A stretch of DNA of 64,000 nucleotides from an uncultured Bacteroidales bacterium (GTDB lineage Bacteria > Bacteroidota > Bacteroidia > Bacteroidales > Paludibacteraceae): positions 1-64,000 of the forward strand of contig CACZOA010000054.1 in NCBI GenBank assembly GCA_902782665.1, in the 5' to 3' direction. Positions 18,008 to 27,209 of this stretch are shown piece after piece. The notes under the pieces were generated by a model, which searched no databases, was not told the DNA's origin, and worked only from the letters and a program-made list of their open reading frames with translations. The position numbers were made by a program, and so were the translations under genes. Within the stretch, counting starts at the first letter, position 1. The number at the start of each line of letters is the position of its first letter.

Positions 18008-19474
18008 TTACAAGCTCCACTCGAATCCGTCCTTGGTGTCCTTGACCTTAAAGCCAAGTCGTGCCAACTCATCACGGATCTTGTCGCTTGTTGCCCAATC
18101 CTTGTTTGTCTTCGCCTGTTTTCTGATCTCCAAAAGCAAATCCACAGCACCCTTGTAGGCATCGTTTGCAGCACCAGAATTCTCCTCTACTCTCATTCCA
18201 AGAATATCGATCAAATACAAGTCGAACACCTCCTTCAACTCCTTCAAATCAGCCTCTGAGATTGTAGCTTTGCCGTCTGCAACAGTATTGATAATACGTG
18301 TGGCGTCGTACAAATGGGAAATAACAATAGGAGTATTCAAATCGTCAAGCATCGCATCCTCACAAAGCTGACGGTAATTCTTCATCTCCATTGATGTCTC
18401 TTTCGATGGAGTAAGCTTCTGTAAACGTGCGTAGCTCTCACATAATCTTGCGAATCCCTTCTCAGCAGCGACCAATGCCTCGTTGCTGAAATCAACAGTA
18501 CTACGATAATGAGCCTGAAGAATGAAGAAACGGATTGTCATCGGTGCGTATGCCTGAGTCAACAGCTTATGATTTCCTGTGAAGAACTCATCCAATGTGA
18601 TGAAGTTGCCAAGAGACTTACCCATCTTCTGTCCGTTGATGGTGATCATATTGTTATGCATCCAATAATGCACCGTCTCCTTACCAAGGGCTGCTGTACT
18701 TTGTGCGATCTCACACTCATGGTGAGGGAAGATCAAATCCATTCCACCTCCGTGGATATCAAACTCTTCTCCAAGATACTTAGTTCCCATTGCTGAACAC
18801 TCCATGTGCCAGCCAGGGAAACCGTCGCTCCATGGAGATGGCCAACGCATGATATGCTCTGGCTGTGCTTTCTTCCACAACGCGAAGTCAAGTGCGCAAT
18901 GTTTCTCGTTCTGACCGTCAAGTTCACGTGTTGTCTCCAACAAATCCTCGATATTTCTACCTGACAATTTGCCGTAGCGATGATCCTTGTTATATTTCTT
19001 GACATCGAAATATATAGAGCCTTCACTCTCATATGCATAACCAGCATCAAGAATCTTCTTCACGAAGTCGATCTGCTCAATAATATGGCCCGACGCGTGA
19101 GGCTCGATGCTTGGTGGCAACACACCAAGTCTATCCATTGCAGAATGGTAACGGTTAAGGTAATACTGCACTACCTCCATTGGTTCCTTCTGCTCAAGAC
19201 GCGCTTTTTTTGCGATTTTGTCCTCGCCTTCATCAGCATCATGCTCCAAGTGTCCCACATCAGTGATGTTGCGGACATAGCGGACCTTATAACCAAGATG
19301 AGTCAAAAATCTGTATAGGATATCGAATGTGATAGCCGGACGTGCATGACCTAGATGTCCGTCTCCATAGACAGTTGGTCCGCAAACATACATTCCCACG
19401 TATGGCTCTTTCAATGGCTTGAATATCTGCTTAGTACGTGTTAAAGTGTTGTATATCGTTAATTTATGTTCCAT
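18008..19474 (-). CDS. cysS: Cysteinyl-tRNA synthetase
   Basis: 488-residue class I aminoacyl-tRNA synthetase. The signatures are [16 protein letters not shown] (Cys31 as zinc ligand, HIGH motif as HLGH at 40-43) and the zinc-site residues in [10 protein letters not shown] and HHECEIAQ. The KMSKS loop reads KMGKSLGN near residue 277. A C-terminal DALR-type anticodon domain and a short tail ([15 protein letters not shown]) complete the protein. It starts 3 nt after the stop of an Lrp/AsnC-family regulator gene, so the two share a transcript. The length is normal for the family. Confidence 0.97.
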   Translation of the reverse strand: MEHKLTIYNTLTRTKQIFKPLKEPYVGMYVCGPTVYGDGHLGHARPAITFDILYRFLTHLGYKVRYVRNITDVGHLEHDADEGEDKIAKKARLEQKEPMEVVQYYLNRYHSAMDRLGVLPPSIEPHASGHIIEQIDFVKKILDAGYAYESEGSIYFDVKKYNKDHRYGKLSGRNIEDLLETTRELDGQNEKHCALDFALWKKAQPEHIMRWPSPWSDGFPGWHMECSAMGTKYLGEEFDIHGGGMDLIFPHHECEIAQSTAALGKETVHYWMHNNMITINGQKMGKSLGNFITLDEFFTGNHKLLTQAYAPMTIRFFILQAHYRSTVDFSNEALVAAEKGFARLCESYARLQKLTPSKETSMEMKNYRQLCEDAMLDDLNTPIVISHLYDATRIINTVADGKATISEADLKELKEVFDLYLIDILGMRVEENSGAANDAYKGAVDLLLEIRKQAKTNKDWATSDKIRDELARLGFKVKDTKDGFEWSL

Positions 19475-19477
19475 ATA

Positions 19478-19936
19478 TTATAGTGTAATTGGCACTTCTC
19501 TCTTAATACTCATATCCAAAGAAATCAATGTTTCTGTCGACATAACACCCTTGATACTCTGGATTTTACCGTTAAGAAGATCCATAAGATCTTCATTATC
19601 TTTCGCATAAAGTTTAACCATCATTGTGTATGGTCCAGTTGTAAAGTGACACTCTACAACCTCAGGGATTTTCTCCAATTCAGGTACAACAGTAGCATAC
19701 ATAGATCCCTTCTCTAGCTTGATACCGATGTATGTACAAGTCTGATAACCCAAAGTTTTTGGATTAACATGATAACCTGAGCCAACAATTACTCCTGTGT
19801 CAATAAGACGCTGCACACGCTGGTGGATAGCAGCTCTTGAAACCTCACAATCCTCGGCAATATCCTTAAATGGGATTCTGGCATTCTTAGTGATTATATT
19901 AAGAATTTGTCTGTCTAAGTCGTCGATTTTTTCCAT
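19478..19936 (-). CDS. Lrp/AsnC-family transcriptional regulator
   Basis: 152 residues. The N-terminal winged HTH (about 5-60) reads DLDRQILNIITKNARIPFKDIA, then SRAAIHQRVQRL as recognition helix. The C-terminal RAM/AsnC effector domain (about 68-145) has the pattern TCTYIGIKLE, VVECHFTTGPYTMMVKLYA and TETLISLD. Such proteins form octamers and usually sense amino acids. The gene lies directly upstream of cysS. A second, clearly related Lrp is encoded at 34524-35048; the two share the TGxYxMxxKxYAKxN and STETxISL segments. The effector is unknown; cysteine or another amino acid is only a guess from the neighbour. Confidence 0.92.
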   Translation of the reverse strand: MEKIDDLDRQILNIITKNARIPFKDIAEDCEVSRAAIHQRVQRLIDTGVIVGSGYHVNPKTLGYQTCTYIGIKLEKGSMYATVVPELEKIPEVVECHFTTGPYTMMVKLYAKDNEDLMDLLNGKIQSIKGVMSTETLISLDMSIKREVPITL

Positions 19937-19961
19937 CTTTCAACTTTTTTATTCTTTTTTA

Positions 19962-19969
19962 CAAATTTA
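19962..19969 (-). promoter_or_regulatory. -7 element of lrp-cysS
   Basis: Minus-strand TAAATTTG fits TAnnTTTG, 25 nt upstream of the ATG at 19936. A long T/A-rich tract follows upstream, without a clear -33 box. Confidence 0.45.
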
Positions 19970-20031
19970 GCTCAAAATTAGACTTTTTCTTTCATTTTTT
20001 TTCAAAAACGCCGAATTTTTTCACAAAAAGA

Positions 20032-20062
20032 CAAAAAAAAGCGTTGTTCAAATGAACAACGC
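20032..20062 (-). terminator. Intrinsic terminator of the rpsF-rpsR-rplI operon
   Basis: GCGTTGTTC (20041-20049) pairs perfectly with GAACAACGC (20054-20062) around a 4-nt loop. On the minus strand it is followed by a run of U (A-tract 20033-20040). Confidence 0.9.
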
Positions 20063-20087
20063 CTAATTTCTTATCAATGCTGAGATA

Positions 20088-20534
20088 TTATTCAGCAACA
20101 ACGCTGAACTTAACCTCTGCAGAAACCTCCTTGTGAAGACGTGCAACAGCAACGTACTCACCAAGAGACTTAACAGTCTCCTTAACAGAGATAATCTTTC
20201 TGTCTACATTGTAACCAGCCTTCTCAAGAGCCTCTGCAATCTGGATGTTAGTTACTGAACCGTAGATTGCACCTGTCTCCTTATTAGCCTTAGTTGGGAT
20301 TGTAAGTGAAACTGTGTTCAACTTAGCAGCCAACTCCTCAGCATCAGCCTTGATCTTAGCAAGCTTGTGAGCTCTCTGCTTCAAGTTCTCAGCCAATACC
20401 TTCTTTGCAGAAGGAGTAGCAACGATAGCCTTTCCCTGAGGAATAAGGTAGTTAAGACCGTATCCGTTCTTTACCTTTACAACGTCATCCTTGTAACCAA
20501 GATTAGTAACGTCCTCTAGCAATATAATTTCCAT
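20088..20534 (-). CDS. rplI: 50S ribosomal protein bL9
   Basis: 148 residues, the usual L9 length. The N-terminal RNA-binding domain begins MEIILLEDVTNLGYKDDVVKVKNGYG with the signature GYGLNYLIPQGKAI. A connecting helix (about 41-75) and the C-terminal domain (about 80-148, GAIYGSVTNIQIAEAL) follow. It is the last gene of the rpsF-rpsR-rplI operon, 18 nt after rpsR, and is followed by a strong terminator. Confidence 0.98.
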   Translation of the reverse strand: MEIILLEDVTNLGYKDDVVKVKNGYGLNYLIPQGKAIVATPSAKKVLAENLKQRAHKLAKIKADAEELAAKLNTVSLTIPTKANKETGAIYGSVTNIQIAEALEKAGYNVDRKIISVKETVKSLGEYVAVARLHKEVSAEVKFSVVAE

Positions 20535-20552
20535 TGTTATTCCTCCTGTTTA

Positions 20553-20822
20553 TTACTTCAACAAATCTGTTACGTATGGTAGCAATGCAAGGTGACGAGC
20601 ACGCTTAACAGCCTGAGCAACCTTACGCTGGAACTTCAAAGATGTACCAGTTAGACGGCGAGGCAAAATCTTACCCTGCTCGTTAAGGAACTTCTTCAAA
20701 AATTCAGGATCCTTGTAGTCGATATACTTAATACCGTTCTTCTTGAAACGACAGTACTTCTTTCTCTTAACGTCTACTGTAGGAGGCGTCAAATATCTGA
20801 TTTCTGATGCGTTCTGTGCCAT
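20553..20822 (-). CDS. rpsR: 30S ribosomal protein bS18
   Basis: 89 residues. It binds the platform of the small subunit as a pair with bS6. Typical core: [20 protein letters not shown], then [31 protein letters not shown] (with the hallmark RRLTGTS and KRARxLALLPY). The N-terminal ten residues are a lineage-specific extension. It is located 3 nt after rpsF, the order found in most bacteria. Confidence 0.98.
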   Translation of the reverse strand: MAQNASEIRYLTPPTVDVKRKKYCRFKKNGIKYIDYKDPEFLKKFLNEQGKILPRRLTGTSLKFQRKVAQAVKRARHLALLPYVTDLLK

Positions 20823-20825
20823 GTC

Positions 20826-21167
20826 TTAGTTCTCCTTATTTTTGCCGTTCTTTCTCTTTGCAGCATATTCAACTGCATACTTGTCCAACTTAGTAGTCAA
20901 GAAGCGAAGCACCTTCTCGTCACGACGGAACTGAAGCTCCAATTTCTCTACCATTGTAGGCTCTGCCTCAAACTCGAACAAGCAGTAAAAGCCTGAGCTC
21001 TTCTTGTCGATTGAATAAGCAAGCTTACGCATACCCCAAAGCTCCTCATTAACGATCTTTGATCCTTCGTTAACAAGTACGCTCTTGAATTTTTCTGCCG
21101 TTTCCTTCATCTGTTCGTCAGACAAAACGGGAGTTAAGATGAAAACGACCTCGTAATGATTCAACAT
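20826..21167 (-). CDS. rpsF: 30S ribosomal protein bS6
   Basis: 113 residues, a normal length. It forms a heterodimer with bS18 on the 30S platform. Recognisable pattern: [11 protein letters not shown] at the N-terminus, [23 protein letters not shown] in the middle and [12 protein letters not shown] near the end, followed by a basic tail ([12 protein letters not shown]). It is the first gene of the operon, with a consensus promoter 46 nt upstream. I looked for the S6:S18 autoregulatory leader element; the leader is only about 39 nt long and I could not identify it. Confidence 0.98.
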   Translation of the reverse strand: MLNHYEVVFILTPVLSDEQMKETAEKFKSVLVNEGSKIVNEELWGMRKLAYSIDKKSSGFYCLFEFEAEPTMVEKLELQFRRDEKVLRFLTTKLDKYAVEYAAKRKNGKNKEN

Positions 21168-21212
21168 AACTTGTTTATTAATTAATTAAAATAATTTGCT
21201 TTAAAAGCGGTG

Positions 21213-21244
21213 CAAAAGTAGTGATTATTTTTCTTCTATCCAAA
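21213..21244 (-). promoter_or_regulatory. Consensus promoter of rpsF-rpsR-rplI
   Basis: Minus-strand TTTG (21244-21241), 20-nt spacer, TACTTTTG (21220-21213): a complete Bacteroidota housekeeping promoter. Start near 21206. The -7 box is part of TCACTACTTTTG, a 12-mer that recurs at the dnaN promoter. Confidence 0.8.
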
Positions 21245-21351
21245 TAATCATACACTTTTCGGAAAATTGTTGATAAATAGTCGTAACCTCTATCGTATGT
21301 CCATATATATATTCCACATTCTAAAAGATGCACTTTCTACAACTTTTCCAT

Positions 21352-21387
21352 AAGAATGGAGACGTGAATAATCACGTCTCCATTCTT
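21352..21387. repeat. Perfect 16-bp inverted repeat downstream of carAB
   Basis: AAGAATGGAGACGTGA (21352-21367) is exactly complementary to 21372-21387, with loop ATAA. It lies 30 nt after the carAB stop and overlaps the first heptad unit. No clear U-tract follows on the minus strand, so it is a strong 3' hairpin rather than a classic terminator. The inner ATGGAGACG recurs in the hairpin at 30161-30188. Confidence 0.75.
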
Positions 21388-21416
21388 CATTATGCATTAC
21401 GCATTTTTAATTCATA
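21382..21416. repeat. Array of five 7-bp units (ATTnnnn) abutting the carAB stop codon
   Basis: Five contiguous heptads, each beginning ATT on the plus strand (for example ATTATGC at 21389 and ATTACGC at 21396). The array ends at 21416, directly before the stop triplet of carAB (21417-21419). Arrays with the same period and unit number occur at 30190-30224, 41787-41821 and 56206-56240. Confidence 0.75.
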
Positions 21417-24400
21417 TTAATACTCGTCCCAGCTCTTGATCTTGATGTCCTCAAACTTAAGCTCGCAAACTGAGCGGATAAACGCACTTGCAAGACGGGC
21501 ATTTGTGATCAACGGAATATTGAAGTCGATCGCGCTTCGACGGATCGCATATCCATTGTTTATCTCACGTTCTGTATTATTCTTTGGTATGTTGATCACC
21601 AAATCAAACTCCTTGTTATGAATCATCTCCATAACATTCTTCTTTGCATTTGGTTCATCTGGCCAACCTACTGGAATTGACTTGATGCCGTTCTCATCCA
21701 AGAACTTGTATGTTCCGTATGTAGCGTAGATATCAAAACCGTTGTTCTGAAGCATCTTGCAAGCGTCTAGCAAATCTACCTTTGATTTTGCCTCTCCTGA
21801 TGAGATCATCACGTTCTTCTTCGGTATCTTGTATCCTACTGACAACAATGACTTCAACAATGCCTCCGACAAATCATCTCCGATACATCCAACCTCTCCT
21901 GTTGAACTCATATCCACTCCATGTACCGGATCGGCTTGTGTCAAACGTGCGTATGAGAACTGTGATGCCTTAACTCCTACATAGTCAAGATCAAACGCAC
22001 TCTTCTCTGGCTTCTCTACCTTCTGTCCTAACATGATCTTTGTAGCCAACTCAATAAAGTTGATCTTCAAAACCTTGCTGACAAATGGGAAGCTTCGTGA
22101 TGATCGCAAGTTACACTCGATAACTTTGATCTCGTTATTCTTAGCCAAGAACTGGATGTTGAATGGTCCAGATATATGAAGCGCAGCTGCGATCTTACGC
22201 GCAATCGCTTTGATTCTGCGTACAGTCTCTACATAAATCTTCTGTGGTGGGAACTGAGTTGTGGCATCTCCTGAGTGTACTCCTGCAAACTCAATATGCT
22301 CACTAATCGCGTAAACAACAATCTCTCCGTTCTGAGCAACAGCGTCAATCTCGATCTCCTTACATCTCTCCATAAACTCAGAGATGACAACAGGATGTTT
22401 CTTTGATACGTTGGCTGCCAACTTCAAGAAATTCTCAAGCTGTGACTTGTCGTAGCAAACATTCATCGCAGCTCCAGACAACACATATGATGGACGTACC
22501 AATACTGGGAATCCAACTTCATCAACAAATCCGTAGATATCCTCAAGACTTGTAAGCTCACTCCAACGTGGCTGGTCGATTCCAAGTTCATCACACATAG
22601 ATGAGAACTTCTGTCGGTCCTCAGCACGGTCGATATCGACTGCCTGTGTACCAAGCAATGTCACACCTGCATCTGAAAGTTTTACAGCAAGGTTGTTTGG
22701 AATCTGTCCTCCCGTCGACACAATGACTCCCTTCGGATTCTCCATCTCTATGATATCCATCACACGCTCGAAACTCAACTCATCGAAGTAAAGTCTGTCG
22801 CACATATCATAGTCAGTAGAAACTGTCTCTGGATTGTAGTTGATCATCACTGAACGAAGACCTTCCTTGCGGATTGTGTTCAACGCATTTACACCACACC
22901 AGTCGAACTCTACAGATGATCCGATTCGGTATGCTCCAGATCCAAGTACGACTACCGACTTATGGTCGCCAACATACTTGACATCATTTGCTGTACCTGA
23001 ATATGTGACATATAGATAATTTGTCTGTGCTGGATACTCAGCGGCAAGTGTATCGATCTGCTTAACTACAGGCAAGATACCTTTGTTCTTTCTGTGTGCA
23101 CGGACATTCAAAACCTCTTTTTCAATCACGTCGTTGCCACACTTTGTAACAAGACGAGCTATCTGGAAGTCGGAGAATCCCAACTGTTTTGCACGAAGAA
23201 GAATGCCATCTGGCAACTCCTTCAACGAGTTGAATTCTGATAGATTCTTCTCCAAACTGATAATATTCTCAAGTTTCTGCAAGAACCACAAGTCGATCTT
23301 TGTCAATTCGTGAATTCTCTCTATAGAATAACCCTCATGAAGAGCCTGTGCGATATAGAATATACGCTTATCAGTAGGCTTTGACAATGCTGAATCCAAA
23401 TCGTCGGACATCAAATCTTTGTTTGCAACAAATCCGTGCATGCCCTGTCCGATCATACGAAGACCCTTCTGGATGCTCTCCTCAAATGTGCGTCCGATTG
23501 CCATGATCTCACCGACCGACTTCATTGAAGATCCTAGCAGACGGCTTACTCCATGGAATTTACCAAGATCCCAACGAGGAATCTTACATACGATATAGTC
23601 GAGAGCAGGCTCAAAGAATGCTGAAGTCTCCTTTGTCACAGAGTTCTTAAGCTCTGGCAAAGCATAACCCATACCAAGTTTAGCAGCGACAAAAGCAAGT
23701 GGATATCCCGTCGCCTTTGAAGCCAAAGCAGAAGATCTTGATAGACGGGCGTTAACCTCGATCACTCTGTAATCTTCACTCTGTGGGTCGTATGCGTACT
23801 GCACATTACACTCTCCTACGATTCCGATATGACGGATAATGCGGATTGCAGTCTCACGTAGTTTATGATAATCTTTATTTGAAAGTGTCTGAGACGGTGC
23901 AACTACGATACTCTCTCCTGTATGGATTCCAAGTGGGTCGAAGTTTTCCATATTACATACTGTAATACAGTTGTCGTACTTATCACGGACAACCTCATAC
24001 TCAACCTCTTTCCATCCCTTCAACGACTTCTCTACCAACACCTGTGGAGAATAAGAGAATGCCTTCTCAACAAGTATTCTCAACTCTTCATCGTTGTTGC
24101 AGAAACCAGATCCTAGTCCACCAAGTGCGTAAGCGGCGCGCACGATCACTGGATAGCCAAGCTCGTTAGCAGCCTTCAAAGCATGGTCGATATCTGTAAC
24201 AGCCTCACTCTTAATATAGTTGACGTTGATTTCAGCCAACTTCGAGTTGAAGATCTCACGGTCCTCTGTATCGATGATTGCCTGAACCGGAGTTCCAAGC
24301 ACCTCAATATTATATTTCTCTAGGATGCCTCCCTTATATAGAGCCACACCACAGTTCAACGCTGTCTGTCCACCGAACGACAAGAAGATTCCGTCTGGAC

Positions 24401-25763
24401 GCTCTTTCTGAATAACTCTCTCCACAAACTCAGGAGTCACAGGCAAGAAATAAACCTTGTCAGCCACACCCTCAGATGTCTGGACAGTTGCGATGTTTGG
24501 ATTGATAAGCACCGTCTTCACACCCTCTTCACGAAGAGCTTTCAACGCCTGTGAACCAGAGTAGTCAAACTCTCCTGCCTCACCGATCTTCAACGCGCCT
24601 GATCCAAGTAGCAATACTTTATTATACTTCTTAGGTCCAGTGAACTTGCCCTCGTCGATGATGCTTACTGGCTCTTTGCTCTGCTTTGCCACCATATCCA
24701 CGAATGTGTCGAACAAGAATTCTGTATCTGTAGGACCTGAACTTGCCTCTGGGTGGAACTGAGCCGAGAAGAAAGGCTTAGACTTATGACGGATACCCTC
24801 ATTTGTACCGTCGTTCATATTGATGAACAATGGCTCCCAATCAGATGGGATTGTTTTATTGTCGACGGCAAAACCGTGATTCTGCGAAGTGATATATGCA
24901 CGTGTGCTACCAACCATGCTCACTGGCTGGTTGTGGCTACGGTGACCATACTTCAATTTATATGTCTGAGCTCCAGCGGCGATAGAAAGCAACTGGTTAC
25001 CCATACAAATTCCGAAGATTGGCTTGTTTTTCTGCAATGCGACGCGGATGTGCTCGACTGTCTTTCCGCAAAGGGCAGGGTTACCTGGACCGTTTGAGAT
25101 GAATAGTCCGTCATACTCAAGAGTGTTGAAATCGTAGTCCCAAGGCACGCGAGTTAGGGTCACATCTCGTTTCAACAAGCAACGGATAATATTATTCTTG
25201 ACACCACAATCGACCATCACGATCTTGTACTTACCTTTTCCGTAAGTCACAACCTCCTTGCAACTTACCTTAGCGACAAGATTCTCAAGATTTGGATCAA
25301 CGAATGGAATGTCTTTATTTTCATCAGGGAAAACCAACTTACCCTTCATCGCACCCTTCTCACGAACGATCTTCGTAAGCTCACGAGTGTCGATACCGCA
25401 GATTCCTGGGATTTTCTCAGCCTTTAGCCAGTCGCCAAGGCTCTTCACAGCGTTCCAATGGCTGTAGCGGTCAGAGTAGTCAGAGATAATGATTGCAGAC
25501 GCCTGAATTTTGTCAGACTCATAAAATTTGGAAATACCGAACTCATCCTTTTCATCATTCGGCACTCCGTAGTTGCCGACAAGAGGGAAAGTGACTGTTA
25601 ACAACTGGCCTGCATAAGATGGATCCGTCAAACTTTCTGGATAACCTACCATGGCAGTGGCAAACACTACCTCACCAGAAACAGGAGCCTCGTATCCAAA
25701 CGATTTTCCTTCAAATACGGTACCGTCTTCAAGCACCAAATTCAATGGTCTGTATGCGTGCAT
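21417..25763 (-). CDS. carAB: Carbamoyl-phosphate synthase, fused small (glutaminase) and large subunits
   Basis: 1448 residues that join CarA and CarB in one chain. Residues 1-360 are the small subunit: an N-terminal CPSase_sm domain, then a class I glutamine amidotransferase with nucleophile Cys253 (GICMGNQLLS) and His337/Glu339 (FHPEAS). A linker of about 20 residues (to about 380) leads into the large subunit. This has two ATP-grasp synthetase halves, each with a LLGSGA- or VLGSGAYRIGSSVEFD-type start, and a C-terminal MGS-like allosteric domain from about residue 1315. The product carbamoyl phosphate feeds pyrimidine and arginine synthesis. In most bacteria carA and carB are separate; fusion is typical of eukaryotic CPS. 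All key residues I checked are present. A second, unfused carB lies at 41819-45040. No consensus promoter was found in the 210 nt upstream. Confidence 0.96.
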   Translation of the reverse strand: MHAYRPLNLVLEDGTVFEGKSFGYEAPVSGEVVFATAMVGYPESLTDPSYAGQLLTVTFPLVGNYGVPNDEKDEFGISKFYESDKIQASAIIISDYSDRYSHWNAVKSLGDWLKAEKIPGICGIDTRELTKIVREKGAMKGKLVFPDENKDIPFVDPNLENLVAKVSCKEVVTYGKGKYKIVMVDCGVKNNIIRCLLKRDVTLTRVPWDYDFNTLEYDGLFISNGPGNPALCGKTVEHIRVALQKNKPIFGICMGNQLLSIAAGAQTYKLKYGHRSHNQPVSMVGSTRAYITSQNHGFAVDNKTIPSDWEPLFINMNDGTNEGIRHKSKPFFSAQFHPEASSGPTDTEFLFDTFVDMVAKQSKEPVSIIDEGKFTGPKKYNKVLLLGSGALKIGEAGEFDYSGSQALKALREEGVKTVLINPNIATVQTSEGVADKVYFLPVTPEFVERVIQKERPDGIFLSFGGQTALNCGVALYKGGILEKYNIEVLGTPVQAIIDTEDREIFNSKLAEINVNYIKSEAVTDIDHALKAANELGYPVIVRAAYALGGLGSGFCNNDEELRILVEKAFSYSPQVLVEKSLKGWKEVEYEVVRDKYDNCITVCNMENFDPLGIHTGESIVVAPSQTLSNKDYHKLRETAIRIIRHIGIVGECNVQYAYDPQSEDYRVIEVNARLSRSSALASKATGYPLAFVAAKLGMGYALPELKNSVTKETSAFFEPALDYIVCKIPRWDLGKFHGVSRLLGSSMKSVGEIMAIGRTFEESIQKGLRMIGQGMHGFVANKDLMSDDLDSALSKPTDKRIFYIAQALHEGYSIERIHELTKIDLWFLQKLENIISLEKNLSEFNSLKELPDGILLRAKQLGFSDFQIARLVTKCGNDVIEKEVLNVRAHRKNKGILPVVKQIDTLAAEYPAQTNYLYVTYSGTANDVKYVGDHKSVVVLGSGAYRIGSSVEFDWCGVNALNTIRKEGLRSVMINYNPETVSTDYDMCDRLYFDELSFERVMDIIEMENPKGVIVSTGGQIPNNLAVKLSDAGVTLLGTQAVDIDRAEDRQKFSSMCDELGIDQPRWSELTSLEDIYGFVDEVGFPVLVRPSYVLSGAAMNVCYDKSQLENFLKLAANVSKKHPVVISEFMERCKEIEIDAVAQNGEIVVYAISEHIEFAGVHSGDATTQFPPQKIYVETVRRIKAIARKIAAALHISGPFNIQFLAKNNEIKVIECNLRSSRSFPFVSKVLKINFIELATKIMLGQKVEKPEKSAFDLDYVGVKASQFSYARLTQADPVHGVDMSSTGEVGCIGDDLSEALLKSLLSVGYKIPKKNVMISSGEAKSKVDLLDACKMLQNNGFDIYATYGTYKFLDENGIKSIPVGWPDEPNAKKNVMEMIHNKEFDLVINIPKNNTEREINNGYAIRRSAIDFNIPLITNARLASAFIRSVCELKFEDIKIKSWDEY

Positions 25764-25973
25764 ATTCTTTTATTTTTTTCAGTTCTTAAAAAATCGCACA
25801 AATTTCGTGATAATTTTTGATTATAGAAAGAGAATTTTGAAAAAATCCTCAAATTGTGAATAACAGACCTCCGTTTCAACAAAATATGCTAAAAAACATG
25901 CAAAATTGCATTTGGTCACAACTTCGTTCTCGACATCCAGAATTTCAATATGATAATCCGGAATAAATTCCGT

Positions 25974-26828
25974 TCATAAACGCGAACCGCCGCATATAAT
26001 AAAAAATACAGCGATGTCCATTATTATGGAGATTACTAAAGAAAAAAAGATGAGTCTTCCCCAACGTCTTCTGCCTTCTATCCTTAAATATAAATGTGAT
26101 AATAATATGATCAAAGGCATCAGTAAACACAAAAGATAAAATGCGATCATTGCGCCAATGGAGTATGCATTATTTATCATTAAAGAATTAGAAAAGCATC
26201 CAAATATAACACAGATGGCAAAAATTGTAATTTTACTTCGCAAATCTGGTTGAAATCCCCCAAAATTCAAAAGCGAAGACGAAATCATCATGATGATAAA
26301 TCCAGTCAACACACTCAAGAAAACGATCGCAACCGTCCTCCAACTATCACCAGAAAAGACAATCGGTTCACTGGAATCGCCAGTCACTTTCACATTATAA
26401 GTTTTTGATTTATGAAGTCTAAACTCCTTGCTGACATAAATCATTTTTGTTTTAGGGAAATAGACAGCCAACCGAGTTCCACTTAGTCCTTTATAAATTC
26501 GAGCCTCATAAGTGAGTCTTCCTGTTTCCGTATAATCATCAAATGCACCCACGAAAACGGAAAACAGACCTTTTTCAAGTCTTTCTATGACATCAACAGA
26601 ATCATTTTTAGCATCATATACATAAAATTTATCGTCATCAAAATTTTCTTGTTCTGTCTCAAACAACAAGCTAAGGCTATGATTATTAACCAAGTCAACA
26701 TAAAATGTGTCGCTTATCGCACTTCCATCAATATTCAAAGTCAATTTAACGTTTAATCCACTGGCTTGAGAAACAGATATAGTCAAAAGCAATAATATAA
26801 AACTAATTATGTATTTGATTGTTCGCAT
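25974..26828 (-). CDS. Exported membrane protein of unknown function
   Basis: 284 residues from the ATG at 26828; an ATG at 26840 in frame would leave almost no leader after the -7 box at 26854-26861. The signal peptide is MRTIKYIISFILLLLTISVSQA. A soluble beta-rich periplasmic domain follows (about 25-165, including SDTFYVDLVNNHSLSLLFE). Then come about four transmembrane helices (near 170-190, 200-215, 220-245 and 265-284, in the LLCLLMPLIILLSHLYL and VISIIMDIAVFFIIC regions). I do not recognise the family. It is transcribed divergently from mazEF. The 145 nt between its stop and the carAB leader show no gene. Confidence 0.7.
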   Translation of the reverse strand: MRTIKYIISFILLLLTISVSQASGLNVKLTLNIDGSAISDTFYVDLVNNHSLSLLFETEQENFDDDKFYVYDAKNDSVDVIERLEKGLFSVFVGAFDDYTETGRLTYEARIYKGLSGTRLAVYFPKTKMIYVSKEFRLHKSKTYNVKVTGDSSEPIVFSGDSWRTVAIVFLSVLTGFIIMMISSSLLNFGGFQPDLRSKITIFAICVIFGCFSNSLMINNAYSIGAMIAFYLLCLLMPLIILLSHLYLRIEGRRRWGRLIFFSLVISIIMDIAVFFIICGGSRL

Positions 26829-26853
26829 TCTGATATTCATTTATTATTTATCA

Positions 26854-26861
26854 CAAAAATA
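26854..26861 (-). promoter_or_regulatory. -7 element of the 25974-26828 gene
   Basis: Minus-strand TATTTTTG fits TAnnTTTG; start near 26847, which favours the ATG at 26828. No -33 element seen. Confidence 0.4.
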
Positions 26862-26931
26862 ACAAGAAATCATTATTATAAAAAAAGAATGAAAAAAGCG
26901 GTCGAACATTATAATTAGTTATAACATTTGC

Positions 26932-26939
26932 TATATTTG
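26932..26939 (+). promoter_or_regulatory. -7 element of mazEF
   Basis: TATATTTG fits TAnnTTTG; start near 26946, 18 nt before the mazE ATG at 26964. The frame open from 26928 would begin inside the promoter. Confidence 0.5.
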
Positions 26940-26963
26940 CATAAACTTCAAAATTATACAAAT

Positions 26964-27209
26964 ATGACAGGAAAAGTAATATCAATCGGTAACAGTTTAG
27001 GAATGATACTGCCTGCACGTATTCTAAAAGAATTGGCATTGACAAAAGATTCTAATTTAGAATTACGTGTAGAAGACGGCAAGTTGATTGTATCAGAAAG
27101 CACACCGCATAAAGGATGGGCAGAAGATGCAAAGAGGCTACATGCTTTGAATGAAGAAGAACTTCTTGAAGATTCATTAGACGACTTGAACGGAGAATGG
27201 GAATGGTAA
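26964..27209 (+). CDS. mazE: MazE-type antitoxin (AbrB/SpoVT domain)
   Basis: 81 residues from the ATG at 26964. The N-terminal swapped-hairpin DNA-binding domain reads MTGKVISIGNSLGMILPARI (the SIGNSLGxxLP pattern of MazE/AbrB). The acidic C-terminus (EELLEDSLDDLNGEWEW) is the part that in this family wraps around and blocks the toxin. The toxin gene overlaps its last codons, the usual MazEF layout. The antitoxin presumably represses its own promoter. Confidence 0.88.
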   Translation: MTGKVISIGNSLGMILPARILKELALTKDSNLELRVEDGKLIVSESTPHKGWAEDAKRLHALNEEELLEDSLDDLNGEWEW

